In this document: positions 49,425-60,484 of the stretch, in pieces
How positions within the stretch are numbered: the stretch's first letter is position 1
How the letters are laid out: every line of letters starts with the position of its first letter
From: Vespa crabro
Lineage: Eukaryota > Arthropoda > Insecta > Hymenoptera > Vespidae
Direction: 5' to 3'
Assembly: GCF_910589235.1 (NCBI RefSeq)
Contig: NC_060957.1
Span: 9,142,662-9,206,661 of the forward strand
Length of the DNA stretch: 64,000 nt
The notes under the pieces: model-generated
What the model saw: only the letters and a program-made list of their open reading frames with translations
What the model was told of the DNA's origin: nothing
Databases searched by the model: none
Translations under genes and position numbers: made by a program

Positions 49425-50291
49425 TAAGCAAAATCAACAAATTATTTAATGTACAATCTTCATATTTCCGAAAAATTATTTGAAATAATTAAATAAATAC
49501 GTACATATATCTTGTTACATTATCAAGCTATTTTGGCATTGAGCACATGTGCGAATTAAAATAATTAATCGAATACCTCTATATTTCGATAATTTTTATT
49601 TACCCACATGCTGTGTCAATATATTTTTCATATGTATGCTCAGATGTGCCACATGATTTTTATTATAATGATTACCTTTCATCTTCCTTTATTACTTAAA
49701 GACAGAATCATTTGAAGCTCTATTCGTTCGCTGGCACTCGAATCAAACGGATTCTAACTCTTCAAGAACCTGGTAAGATCTCATAATCCTATGAAACCGT
49801 GGTAACAATTAAGCGTATAAGAATAATCAGATCGTATCGGTGGTTGATTCTCGCAACGAGCCGTACCTCCTAATTTTCCTCGAATACAAGTGAAATCATA
49901 CATCTTACGATAGGTAAAGCGAAAAGTGAAAGAAAAGAAAAAAAAGAAAAGAAAAGAAAAGAAAAAACATAGGAAGAGAGAGAGAGAGAGAAACAGTGAT
50001 TCACCATATTTGTGCGTTGCGAATCATTATAAACTCGTATAGCGAAATACTAGCTTGCATAATCAATAGAGAAGTCTTCTCTTTGTTTTTTTTCTTTTCT
50101 TTTCGTCTTCCTTTATTTTGATTTTCTTTCTTTGAACTCGAAAAAGTTTACTGAAGTTTTTGGGTAGGTGAGCAATTCAAAGGATTTCTCGATTTGTTGA
50201 AAGGTTCGCGCATTAGGCAGGATGATCATAATAGTTCGTTATTTCTTGTTATTGCCCATGGAGAATCGGTTCACATACGTGTATATATATA
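49425..50291. other. spacer after GMC gene 2
   Basis: A poly-A signal of gene 2 lies at 49492. Purine-rich simple sequence (GAAAA and GA repeats) occupies about 49920-49995. No gene seen. Confidence 0.5.
49492..49497 (+). terminator. poly-A signal of GMC gene 2
   Basis: AATAAA 68 bases after the stop codon. Confidence 0.55.
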
Positions 50292-51141
50292 CAGGGTGTT
50301 CGTTTATAAATGTCCAAGCAAATATATTGCGGACAAGTTTAAGTTACAAGAAAATTTAATAATAAAAATTTGTGTGAGCTGGATCATTCACAAGAAAGTT
50401 TGTGTAAACAAAATTTTGTTTGTTGAAAAAGCGATTTCTTTTAGATTTATGAAGGTCAACAGTTTTTCTTTATTTTTTTTTTACATGGATACCTATAATA
50501 TTTTTTTATGCATATTTCTATAGTAGTGATCATTTGTAATTAAAATCATGTGAAAGTGACAAATTTTTATTACGCATCGTTTACAAGTTAATTAAAATCT
50601 TAAATATTAAAATACATTGTTGTTTTTCCACATGACAATTTAGAAAACATTCATCGGACTATATAATATTTTGAATTCGATTACAACGTATAGATTCTGA
50701 CCTTCTGACTGACTTTCAACTCGTTAATAAAAGATATACGACTATTTGATTTGTAAATAATATATTTGTATAGTATGAAGTATCAATTATAGTACAGTAT
50801 GATTATGTTAGTCAATCTTTAAGATATCGATTATCTCGTAAAGAATGTATAATAGCAATTTTTTATTACATATGATTTTGATTACCAATGACCATCGCTA
50901 TACAAATAATAGGAAAAAGAGATATTATGGATATTGATTTAAACAAAAAAAAGAAAAAAAAAAAGAAAAAAAAATCTACATTGACCTTCATAACTCGAAA
51001 AAATCACAAATAAAAAGAAAAAAGAATACTTGCACTTTGTAGCTGACTTAGAGCCGTGCAAATTTTTCTTAATAATATTTTTTTTAACCTAACCAACTAG
51101 TTATGAGATATTTGCTCGGATGTCTATGGACGGACACCCTG
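50292..51141. mobile_element. MITE with CAGGGTGT ends and TA target site
   Basis: An 850-base element begins CAGGGTGTTCG and ends CGGACACCCTG, each end flanked by TA, the target preferred by Tc1/mariner transposases. The two ends pair as imperfect inverted repeats for about 200 bases (for example AGCAAATAT near both ends and ATGAAGGTCAA at about 50451 and, inverted, at about 50982). The centre is AT-rich without a transposase frame, so it would need a transposase in trans. It sits in the flotillin-2 intron between GMC genes 2 and 3. Confidence 0.8.
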
Positions 51142-51148
51142 TATACAC

Positions 51149-51535
51149 AAGTCCATTTGATTCAAGAAGGATGCAACATCAACGAAAGTCATTTGACGAG
51201 GAAGAAAGCCGGACAACGAAACGAAATACATACACACACATCCTTTTGCACTATAATTATTTTTCTAGTTTGTTCTTGGCCAATTTATAGTTTCACATAC
51301 ATAAACATATACTTTAAAAGAAATTTTTAAATACTAATTTGTTTTATTAACTAAATGAAACATCACATTAGAGATGATTCGAAAGTTATAGAGAAAAGTC
51401 AATCGTCATCTTGCAATGCAAAGGGATGTATATATTGTGTGTGGATATACATACAATATAATTTTGTTATTCAACTTTCTTCGTCGATGGAATGACTTTC
51501 GTCGACGTTGCATCCTGCTTGGACCGAATAGACTC
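51149..51535. repeat. imperfect inverted repeat (foldback)
   Basis: The arm at about 51150-51245 reappears inverted at about 51440-51535. The best part is 51162-51203 against 51481-51522, where AGGATGCAAC, ACGAAAGTCATT and flanking bases pair with few mismatches. The spacer is about 190 bases. The left arm starts right after the MITE's right TA, so the MITE inserted at or into the edge of this structure. Origin unknown. Confidence 0.65.
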
Positions 51536-51539
51536 GACT

Positions 51540-52037
51540 GAACGCAGAGTGGAAGCAAGATGACGTCACGTCACGGATGTTTCACCGCCGTCAGACACGA
51601 GGGATTTCTTTGGCCCTCGAAAGAGAGGAGTAAGAGGAGTGGAAAGAAGAGAAGAAGGAGGCTTCTTAATTAGTGCGTCTAGCTTCGTCGGTTGGTTTGG
51701 CTGACGGGTTAACCGATATGCGGCTAACAACGTTTGCCTCTTGCCAAACGATCTTCTTCGAGGAGAAACGGACGCGAGTCTTACTGTCTGCCTTCTCTGT
51801 TCGCGTCTACTTGATATTTTTGGTCGTTGAGTCGATTAGCAACCTTCCTGTTGACCGTCCAGGAGCCACCATTGACTCGTAGCCGCGCGCCTTTCGACTC
51901 GAGTCACCGTTCGTTCCCCCTTTAGTTTCTTCTTTGTTCTCGTCGACGCTCCAAATGCTTCCAAAATGTTTGCGAACCGGCAAGCTTGAGTCGATACTTC
52001 ACCATCAGCCGCGCTACGTTCCACTGAATTTCATCAG
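51540..52037 (+). promoter_or_regulatory. GC-richer island, candidate promoter and leader exon of GMC gene 3
   Basis: This is the most GC- and CpG-rich stretch of the intergenic DNA. It contains TGACGTCA at 51561-51568, a perfect CRE palindrome overlapped by a second CGTCA. It ends with a good splice donor, CATCAG/GTAACG, at 52037. The first coding exon of GMC gene 3 is preceded by an acceptor ending at 54807, so a leader exon here spliced over about 2.8 kb is a reasonable guess. It could equally serve the opposite strand. Confidence 0.35.
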
Positions 52038-52044
52038 GTAACGA

Positions 52045-52047
<3 letters not shown>

Positions 52048-52097
<50 letters not shown>

Positions 52098-52160
52098 CTC
52101 TCTCTTTTTCTCTCTCTCTCTCTTTCTCTCTCTCTCTTTCTCATTCTCTTTCTTTCTCTC
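52048..52160. repeat. (CT)n tract
   Basis: CT dinucleotides with TTT interruptions, immediately downstream of the candidate donor at 52038. Confidence 0.92.
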
Positions 52161-53668
52161 TATTGTACTTATCACTAATCAATATAATTAATATTCGTCT
52201 ATGAAATCCAATCGATTTTGAACGACACGTGCTTTCATAAAAATCTCGAATTTCTTTTTTCGTCCTCGGAAGTAAACTCGTCCAACAACGTTTACCACCA
52301 ACGTACATACATTCGAGTTCACCGTGTTCGTTATAGCCAGTTGCAATGGGAATCGATCGTACACACATTTATCTTATGGAAAATGTATTTAATGGACCAA
52401 TGGTAAGAGTACGATCAATCGGAGGTTGCAGTCAGTACAGAACTCGATTTCGTTCGTGCGCCCGCGCGCGCCCCCGCGCCATTCGGAATTTCAATCTAAA
52501 TGTCGCTGATTATCTAGTCCAACTTGCGTGGGATCTTATGGTATTTCAAAAATGGAAAAAGAAGAGATACACACAAAAAAAAAAGAGAAAAGAAAAGAAA
52601 AGAAAGAAAAAGAAGAAAAAATAGTTTCACCAGCGATACAATTTTAATGCTCACGTCTTTTTGTGTTACTTCTTGATCAAATCAAATATGATATTAGTTC
52701 ATAGTCCGAAGGAGAACGTGATAAGTGATTTGTTTCTTTATCTAATCGTTGTGTCGCATCAAGTCAAACTAAATTCGCAATTATTCTGTACAATCGTTAT
52801 TACGCGATTAGGAAAATTTACGTTTGTGTCATGGATATAAACACGTTGATCACGGAGGACATGTTAATGGCCATCATTGCAGAATTTATAAATTAATTAT
52901 TTATAAATCGAATACAATCATAAAGATAATTTTCAATAACCCAAATAATGAGATAATAGTGTGAAGTAAAAAAAGCGAGCTGTGCGACAATTAATAAACG
53001 TTATTAACGGAACGTTCGGTTAAATAATGAAATTATGAATAAAGAAAATATATACTTATATATTTATAATGAAAATTATTCTTTCGAGTATCAATTAACG
53101 AATCATTTCTAAATTAAAAGTCAACAAATGTAATATTTAAAAAAAAATCTAGATTTCTATGATAACAATTATATTATAATAATATAAACGAAAGTAGTAC
53201 TGACCGTCGTGGTTTCTGCAATACGTCATTATTTTATTATTGCTGCATTTTAATCCAATACTTATCATTTTTAATCGTCTAATATGTATCTTGTCATTGG
53301 CAACCAAATGTATTATGATAGATAGATTATCATCGCTAAAAATATGAATACTCATTATTAATAAGAGTATAGTCATATTAAAGATTATAAAATATGAATA
53401 ATTTATCATTACAAGTTTATAATAATGAAAATTTTATTCTGTTACAACAGATTAGACTTACGATAGTCAACGTGTGTTAAAATCCTGTTGATTCGGCTCT
53501 TCCGTTTTAATCAAGAGTTACTTATATATCCATTCAAATGTCTGTCACGATTTTCTTCTTATATTTCGTGTAACTCCAAGAGAAGATTACATATTGCGAG
53601 TTGGATTGTATTTAATTAGACGATTCTTGACGAGCATTATCGGAAAGACTTCCGATGTATTACGTATG

Positions 53669-53728
<60 letters not shown>

Positions 53729-54165
53729 ACTTTCTTTCCTTCTTTCTCATGCATGCTGCTTATTTGTATAGAAAGGCATTTATCGTTTTGGTTCTCTTAT
53801 ATCTGTGGCCGTGAGGCCACTGCACCCTACCCTAGTCGTTCTATTGACGTTCTGCAGAACCACTATATCTATCTATCCGATCCCTGTTACAGATTTATCA
53901 TTCTTTATGTAACGACATATCATATTTAACATTTACCAACTCTCTACACATTATCTATAACGGTATTTAAGGAAAGGATCGAGGGAAATCGAAAATAATC
54001 GATGCCTCGTAATTTCCTCTTCTATCGCAAGCAATAAAGAGTGCCTATTAAGTAAAAAATAAAAGGAAAGTAAGAGGAATGAGAATAACGTTTACTTTCT
54101 ATCTTTGGTGCTACAATAACGAGTGTTAGAACGTTCTCGATGGTATCGATCTTTCTTTCTTTCTT

Positions 54166-54226
<61 letters not shown>

Positions 54227-54807
54227 TTCTCTCTCTCTCTCTTTGTTTTCCTTGTTTCAGTTCATACGGTTTCTTGCTAGTGCATGGATCATCATTTTCA
54301 CTTTTATTTATGAATCCTCTGAAATGATAAATAGTATGCGCGCAACCAAACGGAAAATTTGTCGCGATCGTAAGTACCGTGGTAGAAAGAACGTTTGTGT
54401 TTAATTAAATGTATGGTTATCAAACATCTTTCCTATGACATACGTTGGCATTCATAAGTCGTTATCATTAAGAAAATCCCCGTAATATTATATTCTTATC
54501 TAATCGTTCGTTATCTTCGAATTTAATGACATTTCATAAAACCATACGTAATGGATCATTAATTTAATTTCAATGATTAATCGTGCGAGAATTTGAGAAA
54601 AATTAAATGATCTATATTTGATAAAAAGATGATTATTGTGGTTAATTGTGCAAAATAAATGTATGGTAAACGTGAGCAGATAAAAAAAAAAAAAGAAAAA
54701 AAAAGAAAAAAAAAAACAAAAAAACAAAACAAAACAAAACAAAAATGAAAAGAAAAAGAAAAAAAACGAAGACCTGTTTAATAAAAAGTAAATATAATAA
54801 TTTACAG
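52161..54807. other. spacer before GMC gene 3
   Basis: No gene recognised. 52240-52520 is GC-richer with a CGCGCGCCCCCGCGCC patch near 52465. A-rich tracts lie at about 52570-52621 and 54680-54770, (CT)n tracts at about 53670-53728 and 54150-54245. The serine/leucine-rich frames at 53594 and 54123 are read through the repeats and are not genes. Confidence 0.5.
54150..54245. repeat. (TTTC)/(CT)n microsatellite
   Basis: TTTC units, then about 30 CT units with short T interruptions. A second CT array lies at about 53670-53728. Confidence 0.92.
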
Positions 54808-54827
54808 ATGATCTTGGATGACGTACG

Positions 54828-57482
54828 ATGATACGGATTTTAAAAATGCGCCTACTCGATTTTATCTTGCTTTTGGTGCAGTATGCATTCGCTAAACAAG
54901 TTAATCCACCGATGGTAAGTATAAATATTAATCAATGAAAGCGCTATATAAAAGAGTACATCGTTATTTCGACGATCAAATCGAAAGATACAAGCTTAAA
55001 ATTAAAATATAATTTAAGATTATCAGTGATATTAAAATCTTTTTTAAATTGTGTTGAACGAAATAACGAATGTATTTTACAGGATGCGGTATTATTAAAA
55101 TACCGATATGCAAAAACAAAAAAGAGGAAAAAGAGTATAATCAACTAGAAATTTGCAATTCGTATTAACGTGATTATTTTATCATGAACTGTGAAATATT
55201 AAAATGTTATGTACGTTGCTGATTAGCTGATAATAACGTCTATTTTTTCTATTTTTCTCTCTTTTTTTTTCCTTATCTTTTTTTTTTTCTTTTGCGAAAA
55301 AAATTTTATTAGGAATAGATAGTACAGATTAATATTAATACGGTGTTGTTTCTTTTTAGCTCAATCAATTGGGCTTAAATTATGACAGTTTCATTATATC
55401 AAACACAACAGGATGTTGCGGCTGTAGTTTTGAAGATACAAAATACATGGACACGTTATGCGGTGGCCAATCCGCTTTCATAAATTTAGTTCAGAATCTG
55501 ATGATGTCGAGATGCGACATTTCTGATCCTTGCCGTCGATTGGGTAGAGACGATGTACCAAACGAATGGTAAATAAATGACCTAAATGATGAGTTCTCAA
55601 GTCTATTCTCGAAAATAAACCATTTTGGCAAGGCATTCATGATGATATGTATGTTTACATAGGTACGACTTCATTGTCGTTGGTGCAGGTGTAGCCGGAC
55701 CTATTATTGCCAGAAGATTAAGTGACAATGCTTGGAATAGAGTTTTATTGATCGAAGCTGGTCCTGAAGAACCAACCATGACAGCTATTCCAGGATTTGC
55801 TTCGAGCGCTATTTCTTCGTCACTAGATTGGAAATATAAAACGGAACCAACGAGACCACATCCAACAGCCTGCTTAGGTAAAATAATCTATCATTATTAT
55901 TCCATTCGTCGCACATCGAACAAAATTCATTGAACTTTTATTCGAAATTTCAGATACTGGTGGAAAGTGTAATGTACCTAGAGGAAAAATGATCTCAGGT
56001 ACCGGCGCAATGCACGGCATGATGTATTATCGCGGTCATCCAGAGATCTATAATAAATGGGCACGTGAGGGTAACATTGGATGGTCCTATGATGAAATCG
56101 AACACTATTTCCAACGTGCAGAGGATCCGGTTGATCCATTGATGTTGAGTTCATTCGCTCGTACTGTACCCAATGGCCCAGTGAAAATTCAACATTATTC
56201 TCATAGACCAGCATTTGTTAGTTCACTTTTAGAATCAGCGTCCGAATTAGGTTATAAAACGTCTGGTTTAAAGGAGTTTACCCAAACTGGTTTCATGGTA
56301 GCACCAATGACAGTGGACAAAGGATTAAGAGCATCAACTCCTAAAGCCTATCTAAGACCTGTATACAATAGAAATAATCTACGAGTTCTGACTAATGCTC
56401 GAGTATTGAGGGTTTTAATTAACGATTACGATATGAAAGCATACGGTGTCGAACTGGTCGACAAAAAAGGGCAAAGGAGAGTCATCAAGTGTAATAAGGA
56501 AGTTATTTTGACGGCTGGTGCCATGGGATCGCCACAGTTACTTCTAAATTCCGGTATTGGGCCAAGAGAGGAATTAAATAAATTTGGTATTAGAACGTAT
56601 AAGGATTTACCAGTAGGACAGTATTTTATCAATCACGTGTCCATTGCTGTACCAATGACTATTAAAGATATTTCGGTAGAAACTATGACCATGCAATCAG
56701 TGAACGAATTTCTTGAAACTAGAACCGGTGATTTGGCTAGCACTGGATTAACTCAGGTCACTGCTTTTCTTGAAAGTAACTATACTATTCCTGGTTTACC
56801 TGACTTGCAAGTATTCTTCGACGGCTTCAGTTCGTACTGCCCGAAAACAGGAATGCCAAACGAATGCACGGATGGTGTTAAAGAACCTTGCCCCAATAGA
56901 AGAAAGATCGTCGCTAGACCGACCGTCGTAATTCCTGAAAGTCGTGGTACCGTAGAACTGCGTAGCGCCAATCCTTTAGATTTGCCTCTAATGTATCCTA
57001 ATTATTTCACCAATGAAAAAGATATGAAAGTTTTGATCGAAGGTATAAAAAAAATACTACAGCTCATAGACACCCCGACCATGAAGAAATGGGATCTTCA
57101 ATTAGATACAGTGAAACATCCACTTTGTACAAAGTAAGTCTATTATTCATTCATTTTTTTTCCATCTTCGTATAATTATTAAAATAAACATACTGACAAT
57201 AACATCACATTATTTTCAAGTTTGCACTTCGGCTCGGATGCATATTGGGAATGTTATATACGAGCTAAGACTGGACCGGAGAATCATCAAGCCGGTACCT
57301 GCAAAATGGGACCAGCAACTGATCCTGATGCCGTCGTCGATTCGCAATTACGAGTTCATGGTGTACCAAACATTCGTGTTGCCGATCCTTCCATATTTCC
57401 ATATCTACCCAATTCTAATCCAATTGCTGCTATAATGATGGTAGCTGAAAAGGCATCCAATATGATTATCAATTCGTGGTAA
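54828..57482 (+). CDS. Gld-like GMC oxidoreductase with divergent signature, gene 3
   Basis: Exons 54828-54914, 55360-55568, 55663-55877, 55954-57133 and 57221-57482 join in frame to 650 residues (644 from the second ATG at 54846). The N terminus MRLLDFILLLVQYAFA is a clear signal peptide, so the protein is secreted. A cysteine-rich leader (CCGCSFEDT … CDISDPCRR) and the C-terminal FGSDAYWEC…TGPENHQAGTCKMGP block are those of insect glucose dehydrogenase (Gld). FAD motif is FIVVGAGVAG. Signature 1 is altered: GKMISGTGAMHGMMYYRG has SG where the family has GG. The usual NLQDHV segment is YFINHV. The catalytic histidine (ENHQAG) is present; GNTNAP is replaced by PNSNPI. It could be an enzyme with shifted specificity or a Gld orthologue that has drifted. 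Poly-A signal at 57510. Confidence 0.93.
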
Positions 57483-58609
57483 TCAAATAATTAATTCACA
57501 AAATTTCTTAATAAACGATTACTTCTTTCCCTCCTTTTATGAGTTTTATTATACATTTTGCCGGTTTTGTATATTTATATATTCTAAACAATATTTAAAT
57601 AAGTACGATGCTAAGCGGAAAAAACAAAAATAACGTAGAGATACATATATTATTACGTAATTATTTCTTTAGAAAATATCGACAAGCTTGAACTAATAAA
57701 AGAGCATCATTTTAAAATGAGGAAACATTACTGACAATCGAGCACGATTATATTGGAACATATAGAAAATATTATACATATATGTGTGTGTGTGTATTTC
57801 TGTCTCTATCTCTTTGTCTTGTGTATGTATGTATTTGATCGATATAACGAAATTAATATTACTGAATATCGTATAAAATGAATAATGTGTGATTGTAATT
57901 TGAGATTGTTTGTTAAAGATATGATGCATAATCTGATATAGGAAAGGTTACATGACTGGATAGGTAAAAGGATATGCCTCGATGGAAAAGAAATTGCGGG
58001 AATAAAGAATCGGGAAGATCAAGTGATCAAAAGAAACAAGGATTGTAAATTGATCTAGAAATTAAAGTAGGGGATATTATCGAGATCTATTCATGATACA
58101 GTATCTGAATATGATCAATCATCCTTTAGCGTTTGCTTATTACAGAACTATCAGTGAGTAATAATGATTTATGACCTATTTCGTGAACTTGCATTAACAT
58201 GAGTAATTATTTTAATTGACACTACTTTATTCTAATTGCTACTAGTTGGATTGTTATTCTTACAATTAGTCAAATAGATTTCATCAAAGGATAAATAAAG
58301 AAAGTGAGGCAACATTGAAGGATAAGTTCGTGAGACAAGTAAGCGTCATAATTATTAGAATTTTTGCTTTTCCAAAAAAAAAAGAAAAGGAAGAAAAAGA
58401 AAAAAAAGAAAAAAAAGATAAAAATAAATATAATAAATAATAAAAATGTAAAAAAAACTGCCGCAAAAAATTTATATTTTCTGCGGAATTTTTTTAGGTG
58501 AAGGATCGTCGGACCGAGTCAAGGAACAGACGGAAAATTTAGACAAAAAAAGAAAGAAAAGAAAAGAAAAAAAAGAAAAAAAGGAAAAAAAAAGAAAAAA
58601 GAAAAAAAA
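57483..58609. other. spacer between GMC genes 3 and 4
   Basis: Contains the poly-A signal of gene 3 at 57510, a (TG)n run at about 57782-57796 and, just before gene 4, A/G-rich tracts at about 58374-58440 and 58543-58608. A splice acceptor (TTTTTTTAG) ends at about 58496, suggesting that the leader of gene 4 has an upstream exon. Confidence 0.5.
57510..57515 (+). terminator. poly-A signal of GMC gene 3
   Basis: AATAAA 28 bases after the stop codon. Confidence 0.55.
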
Positions 58610-60484
58610 ATGGAATTTTGCCTTTCTGAAACTTGTGCATCTGCGGCGCAAGGATCTTCTAATTTTTTATTCACGCAACTGTTACAAACGTTGCTCATTG
58701 CACAATGCTCTCTAAGCGCTAATAAGGAATATCCGAAGGATCGTACGAAGGAAATTATAAATTCGAAAAAGGAATTTGATTTCGTGATAGCAGGAGGTGG
58801 TAGCGCTGGATCGGTTTTGGCAAACAGATTGACAGAGATAAGCAATTGGGATGTATTATTGATCGAAGCTGGTGAAGATCCATCAGCATTATCAAACATT
58901 CCTGGATCGATTTTGATGCTTCTGGGAACCGCAGAAGATTATAATTATGATATCGAACCACAGGAAGGATTTTGTCAAAGTATGAAAGACAGAAATTGCA
59001 AATGGAGTAAAGGAAAGGCCCTAGGCGGCAGCTCTGTGATAAATGCAATGTTACACGTCCGTGGAAATGATCGAGATTATGACGAATGGGAACGTCTTGG
59101 CAACGAAGGTTGGAGTTACGAGAACGTGTTACCATATTTCAAGAAAACAATTAACTGTTCTCCAGAGTATGTCGATAAGTGGGGAGATAAATATTGCATC
59201 AAAGATGGGCTTCTGGATATTAGAAGTTTTAATTATTCCGAAACAAACATACAAGAGATCTTTATAAACGCTGCTCGTGAACTTGGTGTACCTATTCTTG
59301 AATCGCTTGATGAGGAACATTATATAGGATATCGGAAAGCATTGGGAACTATTAATATGTCTCGTCGAGTAAATGCAGCCAAAGCATTTCTTTCACCGAT
59401 AAAGGATAGAAAGAATCTATACGTGATGAAGTCCGCCAGGGTAGATAAGATCCTCATGAATGATAATCGAGCAACTGGTGTTAGGGTGACCTTGAAAAAT
59501 GGCGAGCAAGTAGAAGTGACGACATCAAAAGAAGTGATTTTATCCACTGGCACTATCACAACACCTCAGATTTTAATGCTTTCTGGAATTGGACCAGCGA
59601 ATCATCTACGTGAAATAGGAATATCGCTAGTGGCTGATTTACCTGTTGGAAAAAATCTTCAGGATCACGTAATATGGTTAGGAATTCAACTGGCATACAT
59701 CAATCAAACAAACGGACCACAATCACCGACGCATATAATGGACATTGCTTATGATTATTTGATAAAAGGAACTGGTGAACTGGCTACGATCGGAGGCGTT
59801 GATCTACTTGGGTTTCTTAACTTAACCGACCCACAATCAAAATATCCCGATATAGAGATTATCTTTACTCACGTACCAAGACGGCAGGTTAATAAACTCA
59901 AAGTCCTTTTAAAAGCCTTCGACGTTTCAGACGAACTAATCGACAATATGCAAAAAGTCGTTATGGAGACAGATATCATATTTATGTGCCCGTCTTTACT
60001 GAGACCAAAGAGTAGGGGTGAAATTAAGTTACGTAGCAGCGATCCTGCGGATCAAGTTAAGATATTCGCGAATTATTTTGCTGATAAATCTGACAGAAAA
60101 ATACTTTTGAAGTCTCTCGATTTTGTTAGGTCGTTGGTGGCAACTAAGACTTTCCAAAACAATGGAATAACTTTACGTCATTACGACATACCGAATTGTC
60201 GTAACACTGAGTCCGATTCCACGGAATATTGGGATTGTAACTTAAGTAACACAGCAGGAACATTCTACCATCCGGTTGGAACAGCTAAAATGGGCCATTC
60301 TGGTGATCCTACAGCAGTCGTCGATCCTCGTCTCAAAGTACACGGCATTCAAAGACTAAGAGTCATCGATGCTTCCATAATGCCGCAAATTATCAGTGGA
60401 AATACAAACGCACCAACGTTGATGATAGCCGAGAAAGGAGCAGATATGATAAAAGAGGATTGGCTCGGAAAGGATGAGCTATAA
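58610..60484 (+). CDS. GMC oxidoreductase (glucose dehydrogenase-like), gene 4, intronless coding region
   Basis: A single 624-residue open frame. N terminus: SNFLFTQLLQTLLIAQCSLS, a hydrophobic stretch typical of this insect GMC subgroup, probably a signal or anchor. FAD motif FVIAGGGSAGSVLANRL; LLIEAGE; subgroup motif EPQEGFCQSMKDRNCKWSKG. Signature 1 GKALGGSSVINAMLHVRGN; signature 2 GTITTPQILMLSGIGP. Catalytic histidine in FYHPVGTAKMG; partner asparagine in GNTNAP. All key residues are present and the length is normal, so it should be active; substrate unknown. It lacks every intron seen in the three neighbouring genes. The leader before the ATG is almost pure A and G. A poly-A signal lies at 60894. 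Confidence 0.95.
   Translation: MEFCLSETCASAAQGSSNFLFTQLLQTLLIAQCSLSANKEYPKDRTKEIINSKKEFDFVIAGGGSAGSVLANRLTEISNWDVLLIEAGEDPSALSNIPGSILMLLGTAEDYNYDIEPQEGFCQSMKDRNCKWSKGKALGGSSVINAMLHVRGNDRDYDEWERLGNEGWSYENVLPYFKKTINCSPEYVDKWGDKYCIKDGLLDIRSFNYSETNIQEIFINAARELGVPILESLDEEHYIGYRKALGTINMSRRVNAAKAFLSPIKDRKNLYVMKSARVDKILMNDNRATGVRVTLKNGEQVEVTTSKEVILSTGTITTPQILMLSGIGPANHLREIGISLVADLPVGKNLQDHVIWLGIQLAYINQTNGPQSPTHIMDIAYDYLIKGTGELATIGGVDLLGFLNLTDPQSKYPDIEIIFTHVPRRQVNKLKVLLKAFDVSDELIDNMQKVVMETDIIFMCPSLLRPKSRGEIKLRSSDPADQVKIFANYFADKSDRKILLKSLDFVRSLVATKTFQNNGITLRHYDIPNCRNTESDSTEYWDCNLSNTAGTFYHPVGTAKMGHSGDPTAVVDPRLKVHGIQRLRVIDASIMPQIISGNTNAPTLMIAEKGADMIKEDWLGKDEL

Noticed and set aside
50251..50270. ATGGGCAAT on the minus strand as flotillin-2 start exon
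   Set aside because: It reads MGNNKK and then a stop, with no donor.
53594..54404. Serine/leucine-rich frames on the plus strand
   Set aside because: They are read through (CT)n microsatellites.
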